Both the position numbers and the translations under genes were made by a program. From the NCBI GenBank assembly GCA_963784995.1, contig CAWATZ010000007.1, forward strand, positions 558,001-622,000: a stretch of 64,000 nucleotides of DNA, given 5' to 3'. Numbering within the stretch: the first letter of the stretch is position 1; every line of letters begins with the position of its first letter. Below, in pieces: positions 35,978 to 44,548 of the stretch. The DNA is from CAWATZ01 sp963784995. Lineage in GTDB: Bacteria; Planctomycetota; Planctomycetia; Gemmatales; Gemmataceae. The notes under the pieces are model-generated. The model had not been told where the DNA came from. It searched no databases and saw nothing but the letters and a program-made list of their open reading frames with translations.

Positions 35978-38623
35978 TTAGTGGTTAAACGTGAACTCGG
36001 TGGAATTGAACAGCCCCCACAAGATGTCGCCGTAGACCATCTGGGCGGCATTCGCCTGATACCTTTGGCGGATACTGTTCTGCTGCTGTTCCAGGGTCTT
36101 GATCTGCTTGTCCAGGGCGATCGCGTCCTTGCTGTTGTTCGCCAACTTGCCCAGGTCGGCCCTGAGCTTCTGCAAGCGGTCCTCGCCCCGCTTGAACGCA
36201 GGATCCTGCCCCGCTTGCAGGCGAACCATCTCCTCGACGCGCTTCGGGTCGGTCGTCTCGCGGTGGAAGATGTCGGTGAGCTTCTTCACCTCGGCGGCCG
36301 TCGGCTTGCGGCAGAGCGTCCGCACGTACAGCTCCTCGATCACCTGTTCCGGCGACTTCTTCTCCGCGAGCAAATCTTTGAGCAGTTTCCCCTGGGCGAT
36401 CTTCTGCGTGATGGTGTCGCCGTTGACCAGGTGCAGGGCCTGCGACAGGTTCGCTTCGCGGTTGACCTCGCACGAACACGCCGTCTCGCGGGGGGCCCGG
36501 CCGAATGTCGTCAGGAAGTAAGTCGAGATTTCGCCGGTGTGGATCTGCACGGCGCGGGTGCCGGGCGCCGACCGCGGGAAGCGGTCCTCGGTGCCGGTGA
36601 TGCGGGTGATCGTGTCCAGCAACACCTCCGCCCGCAGCCGGCGGACGGAGCTGTGCGAGAAGTACGTGCTGTCCAGTTCGTTGGTCTTGTTGGTCGTCGC
36701 GGCCAGCTGGTACGTCCGCGAATTGCAGATGTCGCGGATCAGCTTCTTCTTGTCGAAGCCGTGGGCCACCAGCCTCTTGCCCAGCTCTTCCAGCAGCTCC
36801 TTGTTGCTGGGCGGGTTGCTGATGCGTACGTCGTCCACCGGCTCGACGATCCCCCGGCCGAAGAAGTGCGCCCAGATGATGTTGGCCATCGTCTGGGAGA
36901 AGGCGGTGTTCTCGGGCGCGGTCATCCAGGCGGCCAGCGCCTTGCGCGGGTCCTTGCCCTCGACCGCCGGGGCGTCGCCGCCGAGGAACTTCGGCTTCAT
37001 CGCCCGGCCGTCCACGGGGTGAAGGACCGTGTTGGCGTTGTTGTTGTTGGCGACCAGCACCTCCCGGCCCTCGATGCCGCGCTTCAGGTTGACGCCCGCG
37101 AAGAAGGCGGCGAAGCCGTAGTAATCGTCCAGCGTCCAGCGATCGAACGGGTGGTTGTGGCACTGGGAGCACTGAATGCGCGTGCCGAGAAACACCTGGG
37201 CGATGTCCTCGGCGGTCTTCTGCGGTGTGAGCCGTTCCGATGCTGTGTACAGGTTTGCCGGCGGCGACTTGAAGTTGCTGCCCGAACCGACAACCAGCTC
37301 GGCCACGAACTCGTTGAGCGGCCGGTTCTTCTCCATTTGCTCCTTGACCCAGGCGGCATAGGAGAACATCGCCTTGGCGTCCCGACCATACTGCGGCGCC
37401 TGGTTGTACGCACGAATGCGCAGCAGCTCGCCCCACTTCATCGACCACATGTCGATGAATTCGGGCCGGTCGAGCAGGTTGTCGATCAGCTTGGCCCGCT
37501 TGTTCGGGTCCCTGTCCGCCAGGAAGCGGTCGTGGTCCTCGCCGGTCGGCGGCAGGCCGATCAGGTCGAAGGACGCCCGCCGCAGGAACGCCTCGTCCGA
37601 GCAGAGTTCCGAGGGAGCCAGGTGCAGTTTCTTGAGCTTGTCGAAGACCAGCGTGTCGATGTAATTCCGCTCAGGCGTGTTCGGCCAGACGAACTTGTCG
37701 TCGGTCGGCAGCACGATCACCTCGGCGCCAACGGTGAACTTGCTGAAGCGGGCGAAGACGAAGGCCCCGCCTCGCCCGCCGCCCTTGACGATGCCATCCT
37801 TGCCAATGGCAGCAATCCCCTCGTTGTTGGTCAGGTAGAGCGCCAGCCGGGTGACGTCACGCACCGAGCCGTCGGAGTACCGGGCAAGCACCACGGTCTT
37901 CTGCGTGCCACCCTTGCCGGCGAACACGACCTTGGACGGGAGCAACTCCACGCCGACCGGCACGGGTGTATCGCCGCTGTCGTCCGGGGCCCCTGCCTTG
38001 AGCCAGCGCAGCAGAGTCTTGGAATCGTCGTGGTTGGTGTCGAAGAGCTTGCCGCCGGTGTGCGGCACGGCGCCGGTGGTCTTCTCCAGCATCAGGCTCT
38101 TTTCCGGCACCGCCAGGTCAATGCGCCGGCCGACGAGCTGTCGGGTCAGGCGATAGTAGTCGCCCGCCGGATCGTAGCCGAACAGGGACAGGTGGAAGCC
38201 GTCCTTGCCGCGAGCGGCGCCGTGGCAGCTGCCGTTGTTGCAACCGTGCTTCATGAACACCGGCATCACGTCCAGCCGGAAGCTGATCGGACGCGACACG
38301 GCCGCTTCTTTCACAACGACAGGCACTTCGGCTTTCAGACCGGCGTGTTCAACAATCAGTTGCGTGCTGCCGTCCTTCTGCGGGGTCAGCGTCTGACCGC
38401 TGACGGTCACCAGAGCAGGGTCGGCTGTCCGGAGCCGGACGGACGCAGTCACGTCTCGGGTCACGCCCTCGCGATCGACGAACTGGACGACGATTCCCTG
38501 GCGGTCGTCCTGGCCTCGGAGTTCGACCTTCGTGGGGAAGACCTTCAGGCCGACCGGGGACTCCGCTCGCGCCGTCAGCGGCAGCAACGCGACAACCGCC
38601 AGGCACCAAATGCGTGCGTGCAT
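35978..38623 (-). CDS. Secreted Big2-DUF1549-DUF1553 protein
   Basis: An 881-residue protein starting at ATG 38623 (MHARIWCLAVVALLPLTARA), a clear signal peptide; the longer upstream frame is noise from the neighbouring gene. Residues about 25-125 form a bacterial Ig-like (Big2) domain. A Cys-His motif follows (HGCNNGSCHG). DUF1549 covers the middle (LRRASFDLIGLPPTGEDHDR, CSQCHNHPF) and DUF1553 the C-terminal half (NIIWAHFFGRGIVEPVDD, IRDICNSRTYQL). The very end has a helical charged segment and IRQRYQANAAQMVYGDILWG. It probably works outside the cytoplasm with the DUF1501 product of the same operon. Confidence 0.9.
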   Translation of the reverse strand: MHARIWCLAVVALLPLTARAESPVGLKVFPTKVELRGQDDRQGIVVQFVDREGVTRDVTASVRLRTADPALVTVSGQTLTPQKDGSTQLIVEHAGLKAEVPVVVKEAAVSRPISFRLDVMPVFMKHGCNNGSCHGAARGKDGFHLSLFGYDPAGDYYRLTRQLVGRRIDLAVPEKSLMLEKTTGAVPHTGGKLFDTNHDDSKTLLRWLKAGAPDDSGDTPVPVGVELLPSKVVFAGKGGTQKTVVLARYSDGSVRDVTRLALYLTNNEGIAAIGKDGIVKGGGRGGAFVFARFSKFTVGAEVIVLPTDDKFVWPNTPERNYIDTLVFDKLKKLHLAPSELCSDEAFLRRASFDLIGLPPTGEDHDRFLADRDPNKRAKLIDNLLDRPEFIDMWSMKWGELLRIRAYNQAPQYGRDAKAMFSYAAWVKEQMEKNRPLNEFVAELVVGSGSNFKSPPANLYTASERLTPQKTAEDIAQVFLGTRIQCSQCHNHPFDRWTLDDYYGFAAFFAGVNLKRGIEGREVLVANNNNANTVLHPVDGRAMKPKFLGGDAPAVEGKDPRKALAAWMTAPENTAFSQTMANIIWAHFFGRGIVEPVDDVRISNPPSNKELLEELGKRLVAHGFDKKKLIRDICNSRTYQLAATTNKTNELDSTYFSHSSVRRLRAEVLLDTITRITGTEDRFPRSAPGTRAVQIHTGEISTYFLTTFGRAPRETACSCEVNREANLSQALHLVNGDTITQKIAQGKLLKDLLAEKKSPEQVIEELYVRTLCRKPTAAEVKKLTDIFHRETTDPKRVEEMVRLQAGQDPAFKRGEDRLQKLRADLGKLANNSKDAIALDKQIKTLEQQQNSIRQRYQANAAQMVYGDILWGLFNSTEFTFNH

Positions 38624-38646
38624 TGTTCTGATCGCCTCATCTTCGG

Positions 38647-41232
38647 TTACTTGCTTTTCGGTTTCGCCCCACGTTCCGCATCGATGCGCAGCATGCCGGA
38701 GCCGCTGAGCTGGCGGACCGATTGGCCGTTGTCGATCACGGTCAGGTCCAGCACAATCCCCTGGTAGTTGCCGACCAGCGCCTCCGGCGTGGCCCGCAGG
38801 GTGAAGGACACTTCCTTGTCGGCCGGGGTGATTTCGCGCATCGGCTCGACCAGTTCGACGCCGCGCGGCAGGCGGGCGAGGGTCGCCCTGGCCTTGCCGC
38901 TGAAGGCTTGCAGGTGAGTGAGCTTGCACACCAAGGTCGCGGTCTTGCCGCGCTCGATCGACGTGCGGGCGATCCGGGCCTGGACGTGCGGCTCGGCCAC
39001 GGTCAGGCGGAACGGCCGCGAGGCGACGTAAGTCCGGTCCTCGCCGTCGTTGTAACCGCGGCGGCTGACACCGTTCATGGCCGTCAGCGTGATCTGGTGC
39101 GTGCCGGCCGCGGCGTTGCGAGCGGCCCCCAGCAGGTACGTTCCCTCGGTCTGGTCCGCGGGGACCGTGACCGGGGTCGAGGTGCTGAGACCGGTCGGTT
39201 TCCACTCCATCAGTACGGTCACCGGACCGTCGAACCCTCTGCTCCGATGCACCTTGAACTTGAGGGCCATCTCACCGTTCTGCACCAGGGACGATTTCGG
39301 CTCCTCCACCTCGACGCGGAACGGGGCCGGCTCGGTCACCGCCAGGGCCAGCTTGCTGATCGGGACGTGCAGGTAGTAATCGTTGTTGCCGTAGGCATTC
39401 ATGAGGATGGTCTGACGGTAGCCGCCGACCAGCGACTCCTTGCCGCCGACCGGCCGGGCGACGAGATCGATCAGCGCCGCCTGCGGTTTGGCGTCAGCAG
39501 CGGCCTCGAAGACGACCGGGATGCGCGTCATGCCGACGGTCAGCTTCGGAGCCCGCAGAGTGACACCCCTGGGCAGGTTCACGCCAACCAGTTCCAGCTC
39601 GCCATTGTACGGCCGGCCGGTGCTGAAGATCGCGACTTGCACCGTGGACCGATTGCCCGGCGCGACCGCGATCGACTGGCGCAGCTGCGGCTGGAACTGG
39701 TTCTCGGGCTCCGGAGCGACGTAGGTATGGACCGCGTGCTCTTCGGGCTGAACTTCGATGCGGTAGACGGAGTCGCTGCCGCCCTCGCCGCGCTCGTCCT
39801 CAATTCCCAGGACGTACTCGCCATCGGCGGGGACAGTGAATTCAAGGACCGGGTCGTGGCTTTCGCGGTTGAGGCCGCCGACGGGTGCGAGACCGAGCTG
39901 GTTCGGCCGGGATTCGGTCGCCCGCATGAGGGGAGCGTTCGACTTGCTGCCGACCTGCTTGATCCAGATCACCGGGTCCAGCGGCGAGCCGAGGGCCTGG
40001 GCCAGAGCGTGGAACCGGAACTGCTCGCCCTTCTTCGCCCGGAAGCGGAAGCAATCCACGTCGCCCGGCTTGCTGATGATGCCGTTGAACGCGACCGGCA
40101 GCGTGGCGGTGGCGGAAGAAGCAACCTGGTCGGGCGTGTCGTTCGGCTCGACTTCAAGGACGTTGGGGAACGGCGACACGCACAGCCGATTCGGCGAGGG
40201 AGCGGGAACACCGTCCGCGGAATCGACGGCGACGAATGCAAAGTCTCCGGGGGTCGCCGGCAGTCGGACGCTCTGGTTCCGGACGCCGAGCGGGTCGCCG
40301 AGGACCTGGAACTTCACCTCGGTCCCGGCCTGGCCGCCCGCCGGGTAAAGGGCCGTGGGCCGGGTGAACGTGCCTATGTGCAGCCGATACGTCTCCCCGG
40401 CGCCGTTGTAGGTGGAGTGCCGCACCTCGACGAAGTACACGCCATCCTTCGGAGCAAGGACCGACAGGACCGGGTCCTGCACGAACAGGGCGGAGTCATC
40501 GGCGGCGGCGAGCTTCTTACCGTCGGCGTCGTAAATCGCCAGGTGCAGGTCGGGGATGCCGCGATCAACCCCAAGGCGGGCAGCCTCGATCTCGGCTGAA
40601 ATCCGCTGACCGCGTTTCACCTCGATCCGGTACAGGTCCACGTCGCCAGGGTCGTTCAGCCGGCCGAGGACCGTGGAATTCACGGGCACGGCCAGCGCGG
40701 TTTCGCGGGTGTTGTTCCGCTTGGTCGAAGTCTCGTTCTCTTCCACGGTCGGGAAAGGGCCGACGAAGAAGCGGCGATAGTCGCTCAGGCCGTTGCTGGT
40801 GCGGAGCCGCATTCCATGCGCGCCGAGCGGGCAGTCCTCGGCCAGCTTCATCCGGACGTGGATGCGCGTGCCGGCTTCGACCGGTTGCTCCTTGCCGTTG
40901 GGCCCGATCGCGGTATCGACCGGCTTGATCGATTCAACCGTGATTCCCGGCTCGTAGAACAGCACCTCGCGCGGCTGAGTGAGGTAGCGGCCGGTGAACT
41001 CGACCTCGACCGTCGTCCCCCGCTGACCGCCGGGCGGCGAAAGCCGCACCAGTCGCGGGTTGGCTAGGCAATGGGGAACCACGGAAGACACAGAGACACA
41101 GAGAAGAGAAGACAGAGAAAAGCGTGGACGAGACAGTTGCGAAACCTTGAGCCCGGCAGCGGAGGACCACTCATTTATAACTCCTGTTTTCTCTTCTTCT
41201 CTTCTCTGTGTCTCTGTGTCTCTGTGGTTCAA
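38647..41232 (-). CDS. Secreted PPC-like domain protein with repeat-derived N-terminus
   Basis: About 800 residues are clearly coding, from ANPRLVRLSPPGGQRGTTVE to the C-terminus. The protein contains several bacterial pre-peptidase C-terminal-like beta domains (DVDLYRIEVKRGQRISAEIE, DVDCFRFRAKKGEQFRFHAL) and further beta-sandwich segments. It sits between DUF1501 and DUF1549/1553 genes in one operon. The start is unclear: the in-frame codons upstream, to TTG 41232, come from an inverted repeat element and read HRDTETQRREE, a known translation artefact. The repeat also encodes FSLSSLLCVSVSSVVPHCLA, which looks like a signal peptide. An ATG at 41174 with AGGAG before it is one frame off. Confidence 0.75.
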   Translation of the reverse strand: MNHRDTETQRREEEKTGVINEWSSAAGLKVSQLSRPRFSLSSLLCVSVSSVVPHCLANPRLVRLSPPGGQRGTTVEVEFTGRYLTQPREVLFYEPGITVESIKPVDTAIGPNGKEQPVEAGTRIHVRMKLAEDCPLGAHGMRLRTSNGLSDYRRFFVGPFPTVEENETSTKRNNTRETALAVPVNSTVLGRLNDPGDVDLYRIEVKRGQRISAEIEAARLGVDRGIPDLHLAIYDADGKKLAAADDSALFVQDPVLSVLAPKDGVYFVEVRHSTYNGAGETYRLHIGTFTRPTALYPAGGQAGTEVKFQVLGDPLGVRNQSVRLPATPGDFAFVAVDSADGVPAPSPNRLCVSPFPNVLEVEPNDTPDQVASSATATLPVAFNGIISKPGDVDCFRFRAKKGEQFRFHALAQALGSPLDPVIWIKQVGSKSNAPLMRATESRPNQLGLAPVGGLNRESHDPVLEFTVPADGEYVLGIEDERGEGGSDSVYRIEVQPEEHAVHTYVAPEPENQFQPQLRQSIAVAPGNRSTVQVAIFSTGRPYNGELELVGVNLPRGVTLRAPKLTVGMTRIPVVFEAAADAKPQAALIDLVARPVGGKESLVGGYRQTILMNAYGNNDYYLHVPISKLALAVTEPAPFRVEVEEPKSSLVQNGEMALKFKVHRSRGFDGPVTVLMEWKPTGLSTSTPVTVPADQTEGTYLLGAARNAAAGTHQITLTAMNGVSRRGYNDGEDRTYVASRPFRLTVAEPHVQARIARTSIERGKTATLVCKLTHLQAFSGKARATLARLPRGVELVEPMREITPADKEVSFTLRATPEALVGNYQGIVLDLTVIDNGQSVRQLSGSGMLRIDAERGAKPKSK
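41079..41227. repeat. Inverted repeat element, family D
   Basis: Arms of about 40 bases (41079-41121 and 41187-41227), rich in CAGAGACACAGAGAAGAGAAG, with a few mismatches and a 65-base centre. The element covers the whole gap before the PPC-like gene and supplies its apparent 5' codons. It resembles a MITE-like non-coding element known for producing HRDTETQRREE peptides in annotations. Confidence 0.8.
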
Positions 41233-41241
41233 CTCTTCTGC

Positions 41242-42582
41242 TCAACCCAGCAGGCCCTTGACCACCTCGCCGTCGTCGATGATCTCGATGGGCCGGCCGC
41301 CGGGGGCCAGCAGCTCCTTGTCGGCGTTGATGCCCAGCTGGTGGTAGACGGTGGTCAGCACGTCCTCGACGCGCACCGGGTTGTCTTCCGGCTCGCTGGC
41401 GGTCGCGTTGGAGGAGCCGTACACCAGGCCCTGCTTGAAGCCGCCGCCGGCCACGGCCAGCGAAAAGACGCGCGGGAAGTGGTCGCGGCCTGCCGAGGCG
41501 TTGATCTTCGGCGTCCGGCCGAACTCGCTGGTGACCAGCACGATGGTCGAGCCCAGCAGGCCGCGCTGGTCCAGGTCGCGGATCAGGCCGGCCAGGGCGG
41601 AGTCGAGGCCCGGGGCCTGGCGGCGCATGGCGTTCTCGATGCCCGCGTGCATGTCCCAGCCGCCGTAGCTGACGGTGACAAAGCGCACGCCGGCCTCGAC
41701 CAGCCGCCGGGCCAGCAGGAAGCGCGGGCCGGCTTCCGTCGTACCGTACAGGGCGCGGGTCTGGGCCGACTCCTTGCTGATGTCGAAAGCGTCACGGGCG
41801 GCCGGCGAGTTGATCATCGCGTAGGCCTGCTGGTAGAACGAGTCCATCGCGCCGAGCGCCTCGGCCTTGTCGGCTTGCTGGCGGAAGTGATCGTCCACGA
41901 CGCCGCGGATCTCCCGGCGGGTGGTGAAGCGGCGGTCGTCCACGCCCGGAGGCAGCCTCAGGTCGCGCACCTGGTAGCCCGGCCGGCCCGGGTCAGTGCC
42001 GATGCCGAACGGCCCGTACTGCGAGCCGAGGTAACCAGTGCCGCCATACTCCGTGCCGTTGGGGACGGCGACGTAGGGCGGCAGATCCTTGCGCGGGCCG
42101 AACTCGTGCGACACCACGGCGCCGAGGCTGGGATGGACGATGGCCGGGCTCTTGCGATAGCCGGTGTACATCGTGTAGGTGGCCCGGCCGTGGTCGGCCT
42201 CCTTGCCGGCGATGGAGCGGATGACCGTGAGCTTGTCGGCCACCTGGGCCAGCTGGCGGAAGTTCTCGTTCAAGACAATGCCGGGGAGCTTCGTTTTCAC
42301 GACGGTGAAGGGGCCGCGATACTCCAGCGGCGCGTCGGGCTTGGGGTCCCACGATTCCTGATGGGCCATGCCGCCGGGCAGGACGATCTGGATGACAGCC
42401 TTGGCCGGCCCTTCCTTGCTCTCGTAGAACTTCTGGTCCGCCTGGGCCTGCATCCTGAGGAAGTCGCCCAGGGTCAGGCCCAGGGCTCCGACCACGCCCA
42501 CGCGCAGGAACTCGCGACGGCCGGGCTTGCGGAAGTGGGCCGGGTCGTCATTCCAGGTCACAACGTCACGGTTGGCAGGCAT
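41242..42582 (-). CDS. DUF1501 family exported protein
   Basis: A 446-residue DUF1501 protein starting at ATG 42582 (MPANRDVVTWNDDPAHFRKP). The leader contains GRREFLRVGVVGALGLTLGD, a twin-arginine-type motif placed about 25 residues in. Conserved blocks include IQIVLPGGMAHQESWDPKPD, YGGWDMHAGIENAM and TSEFGRTPKINASAGRDHFP. It is the first gene of the leftward operon that continues with the PPC-like, Big2-DUF1549-DUF1553 and Cys-His/WD40 genes. Confidence 0.9.
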   Translation of the reverse strand: MPANRDVVTWNDDPAHFRKPGRREFLRVGVVGALGLTLGDFLRMQAQADQKFYESKEGPAKAVIQIVLPGGMAHQESWDPKPDAPLEYRGPFTVVKTKLPGIVLNENFRQLAQVADKLTVIRSIAGKEADHGRATYTMYTGYRKSPAIVHPSLGAVVSHEFGPRKDLPPYVAVPNGTEYGGTGYLGSQYGPFGIGTDPGRPGYQVRDLRLPPGVDDRRFTTRREIRGVVDDHFRQQADKAEALGAMDSFYQQAYAMINSPAARDAFDISKESAQTRALYGTTEAGPRFLLARRLVEAGVRFVTVSYGGWDMHAGIENAMRRQAPGLDSALAGLIRDLDQRGLLGSTIVLVTSEFGRTPKINASAGRDHFPRVFSLAVAGGGFKQGLVYGSSNATASEPEDNPVRVEDVLTTVYHQLGINADKELLAPGGRPIEIIDDGEVVKGLLG

Positions 42583-42934
42583 GCGAAACACCTTTCTGCG
42601 GTTGGAGGACGGCAGGCTATTCGGCAGATCCAAGGCACGCTGGCTTGAGCGGTGGGCCATCGGTCAAGCGGGTTGGTTGAGGTAGGCACTCCCAAGGGCA
42701 GTGGGATGTGGTGAGGTAGAATTATCTTGAAGTTCACGAGGGGAACTTGCAAGGGGAATCCGCGATTTCTTTCAAAAAAGTGTGAAATTCTCATCCAGCC
42801 TGCAAGCGCGTCGGAGCCGCTCCTGGAAATGGCGTCCGGAGACTCGCGCCACCCTTGCCAGGCCCGACCGTGACGGCGATAATGTCTGGTGCAGTCCTCC
42901 CCCCGCCGCCTTTTCCGAGGAACGAAGTGGTCCC
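42583..42934. other. Divergent control region between two DUF1501 genes
   Basis: No gene. It contains a small palindrome (AAGTTC at 42730-42735 and GAACTT at 42743-42748) next to an A/T-rich segment that may serve the leftward operon, and a good rightward promoter listed separately. Confidence 0.45.
42855..42883 (+). promoter_or_regulatory. Predicted promoter of the rightward DUF1501 gene
   Basis: TTGCCA (42855-42860), a 17-base spacer and GATAAT (42878-42883), each 5 of 6 to consensus. The expected start near 42890 leaves a 45-base leader before ATG 42935. Confidence 0.5.
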
Positions 42935-44407
42935 ATGAGTGCTCTTCCTCACCCGGCACCCCAGCATCCTGTTCTCACCCGCCGCGGCGCGCTGCAAGTC
43001 GGCGCGATCAGTCTGCTTGGCCTGGGCATGAACCACGTCGCCGGACTCCGCAGCCTTGCCGCCGAGAACGCCTCGCCCGTCCCGACCGGCCGGCCCAGGG
43101 CGGTGATTTACGTCTTCCTCTCGGGCGGGCTTGGACAGCACGACAGCTTTGATCCGAAACCCGACGCCCCGGAGAACATTCGCGGCGAGTTCAAGCCCAT
43201 CGCCACGCGCACCCCGGGCCTGTTCGTTTGCGAGCATCTGCCGTTGCTGGCGGCCCGGAGCAACCGCTGGGCGCTGGTGCGCTCCCTGACGCATCCGTAC
43301 AACGAGCACTCGATCGGCCATCACGTCATGCTCACAGGCCGAACGCCGACCCCGATCGGGTTCGACCCCAACCGCCCGAAACTGACGGACTTCCCATCGT
43401 TCGCCTCGGTCGTCACCGGGTTGTTCGCTCCGCGGAACAACCTCCCTCCCGCGGCCGTGCTGCCCGAGAAGCTGGTTCACGTCACCGGACGCACGATCCC
43501 CGGCCAATTCGCCGGCGAGATGGGCCCGCGCTTCGACCCGTGGTTCATCGAAGCCAGCCAGTACCGCGACACCAAGTACGTCCACGGCGCCTTCCCCGAA
43601 TACGGGTTCCAGCGCACCGAAGGGAAGACCACGCCGCCGAACTACCGCTACGAGGCCCCGCGCCTCGAACTCCCGCAGGACCTCCTCGCCGGCCGAATGC
43701 AGGAGCGCAACCGATTGCTCGAATCGCTCGACCGGCAGCGGCGCGACCTCGACAGGGCGGCGACCGTCAAGGACTTCGATCGCCACCGGCAGAACGCGGT
43801 CTCCATGCTGCTCGACGGGCGCGTTCACCGGGCGCTCGACGTTCACAACGCCGACCCCAAGCTCCAGGACCGTTACGGGCGGAACTCGTTCGGCTGGTCG
43901 CTGCTGATGGCCCGGCAGCTGGTGGAAGCCGGGGTCCGTCTGGTGCAGGTGAACCTCGGCAACGATGAATCGTGGGACACGCACGAGGCCGCGTTCCGGA
44001 ACCTCAAGAACTTCCTGCTGCCGCCAACGGACAAGGCGCTGTCGGCGCTGCTGGACGACCTGCATGAGCGCGGCATGCTCGACGACGTGCTGATTGTGAT
44101 GGCCGGGGAGTTCGGACGAACGCCGAAGGTGTTCGTCCCTGCCGTGGCCAAGTCGGGCCTGCCGGGTCGGGACCACTGGGGCGCGGTCCAGTCCGTCTTC
44201 TTCGCCGGTGGCGGGGTCAAGGGAGGAACGGTGATCGGAGCGTCCGACCGGATCGGCGCGTATCCGTCGCTCGACCCTCAGAAACCCGAGAACCTGGCGG
44301 CGACGATCTACCAGGCGCTGGGCCTGCCGGCCACGATCGCCTGGAAGGATTCCCTCGACCGACCCCATTTCGTCTACCAGGGCGATCCGATCCGTGGGCT
44401 GACCTGA
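42935..44407 (+). CDS. DUF1501 family exported protein
   Basis: A 490-residue DUF1501 protein from ATG 42935 (MSALPHPAPQHPVLTRRGAL). The leader has TRRGALQVGAISLLGLGM. Its N-terminus and overall order resemble the copy at 3133 (shared PDAPxxIRGEFKPxAT and QICEHLP/FVCEHLP). Later blocks are NLGNDESWDTHEAAF, MAGEFGRTPKVF and GRDHWGAV. It lacks an adjacent DUF1549/DUF1553 partner; divergent from the other DUF1501 gene. Confidence 0.9.
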   Translation: MSALPHPAPQHPVLTRRGALQVGAISLLGLGMNHVAGLRSLAAENASPVPTGRPRAVIYVFLSGGLGQHDSFDPKPDAPENIRGEFKPIATRTPGLFVCEHLPLLAARSNRWALVRSLTHPYNEHSIGHHVMLTGRTPTPIGFDPNRPKLTDFPSFASVVTGLFAPRNNLPPAAVLPEKLVHVTGRTIPGQFAGEMGPRFDPWFIEASQYRDTKYVHGAFPEYGFQRTEGKTTPPNYRYEAPRLELPQDLLAGRMQERNRLLESLDRQRRDLDRAATVKDFDRHRQNAVSMLLDGRVHRALDVHNADPKLQDRYGRNSFGWSLLMARQLVEAGVRLVQVNLGNDESWDTHEAAFRNLKNFLLPPTDKALSALLDDLHERGMLDDVLIVMAGEFGRTPKVFVPAVAKSGLPGRDHWGAVQSVFFAGGGVKGGTVIGASDRIGAYPSLDPQKPENLAATIYQALGLPATIAWKDSLDRPHFVYQGDPIRGLT

Positions 44408-44548
44408 GAGGCCCCAACCCCTCCCCCAACCCCTCTCCGCTTCGGGGAGGGTGAACAAGACAGGATGCTCCCGCCACTTGTCCGTTGGCTCGGGGGCGGT
44501 TACTCTGAAACGAATGCGTTTCCCAATCTCCACCGCGGGAGACAGACC

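Noticed and set aside
35636..38767. Rightward open frame of over 1,000 codons
   Set aside because: It is fully antisense to the Big2-DUF1549-DUF1553 gene and others; its composition (Val/Leu/Arg/Gly-rich, no motifs) is the usual mirror of GC-rich coding sequence.
38722..40599. Rightward open frame of 625 codons
   Set aside because: Antisense shadow of the PPC-like gene; no ribosome site and no family features.
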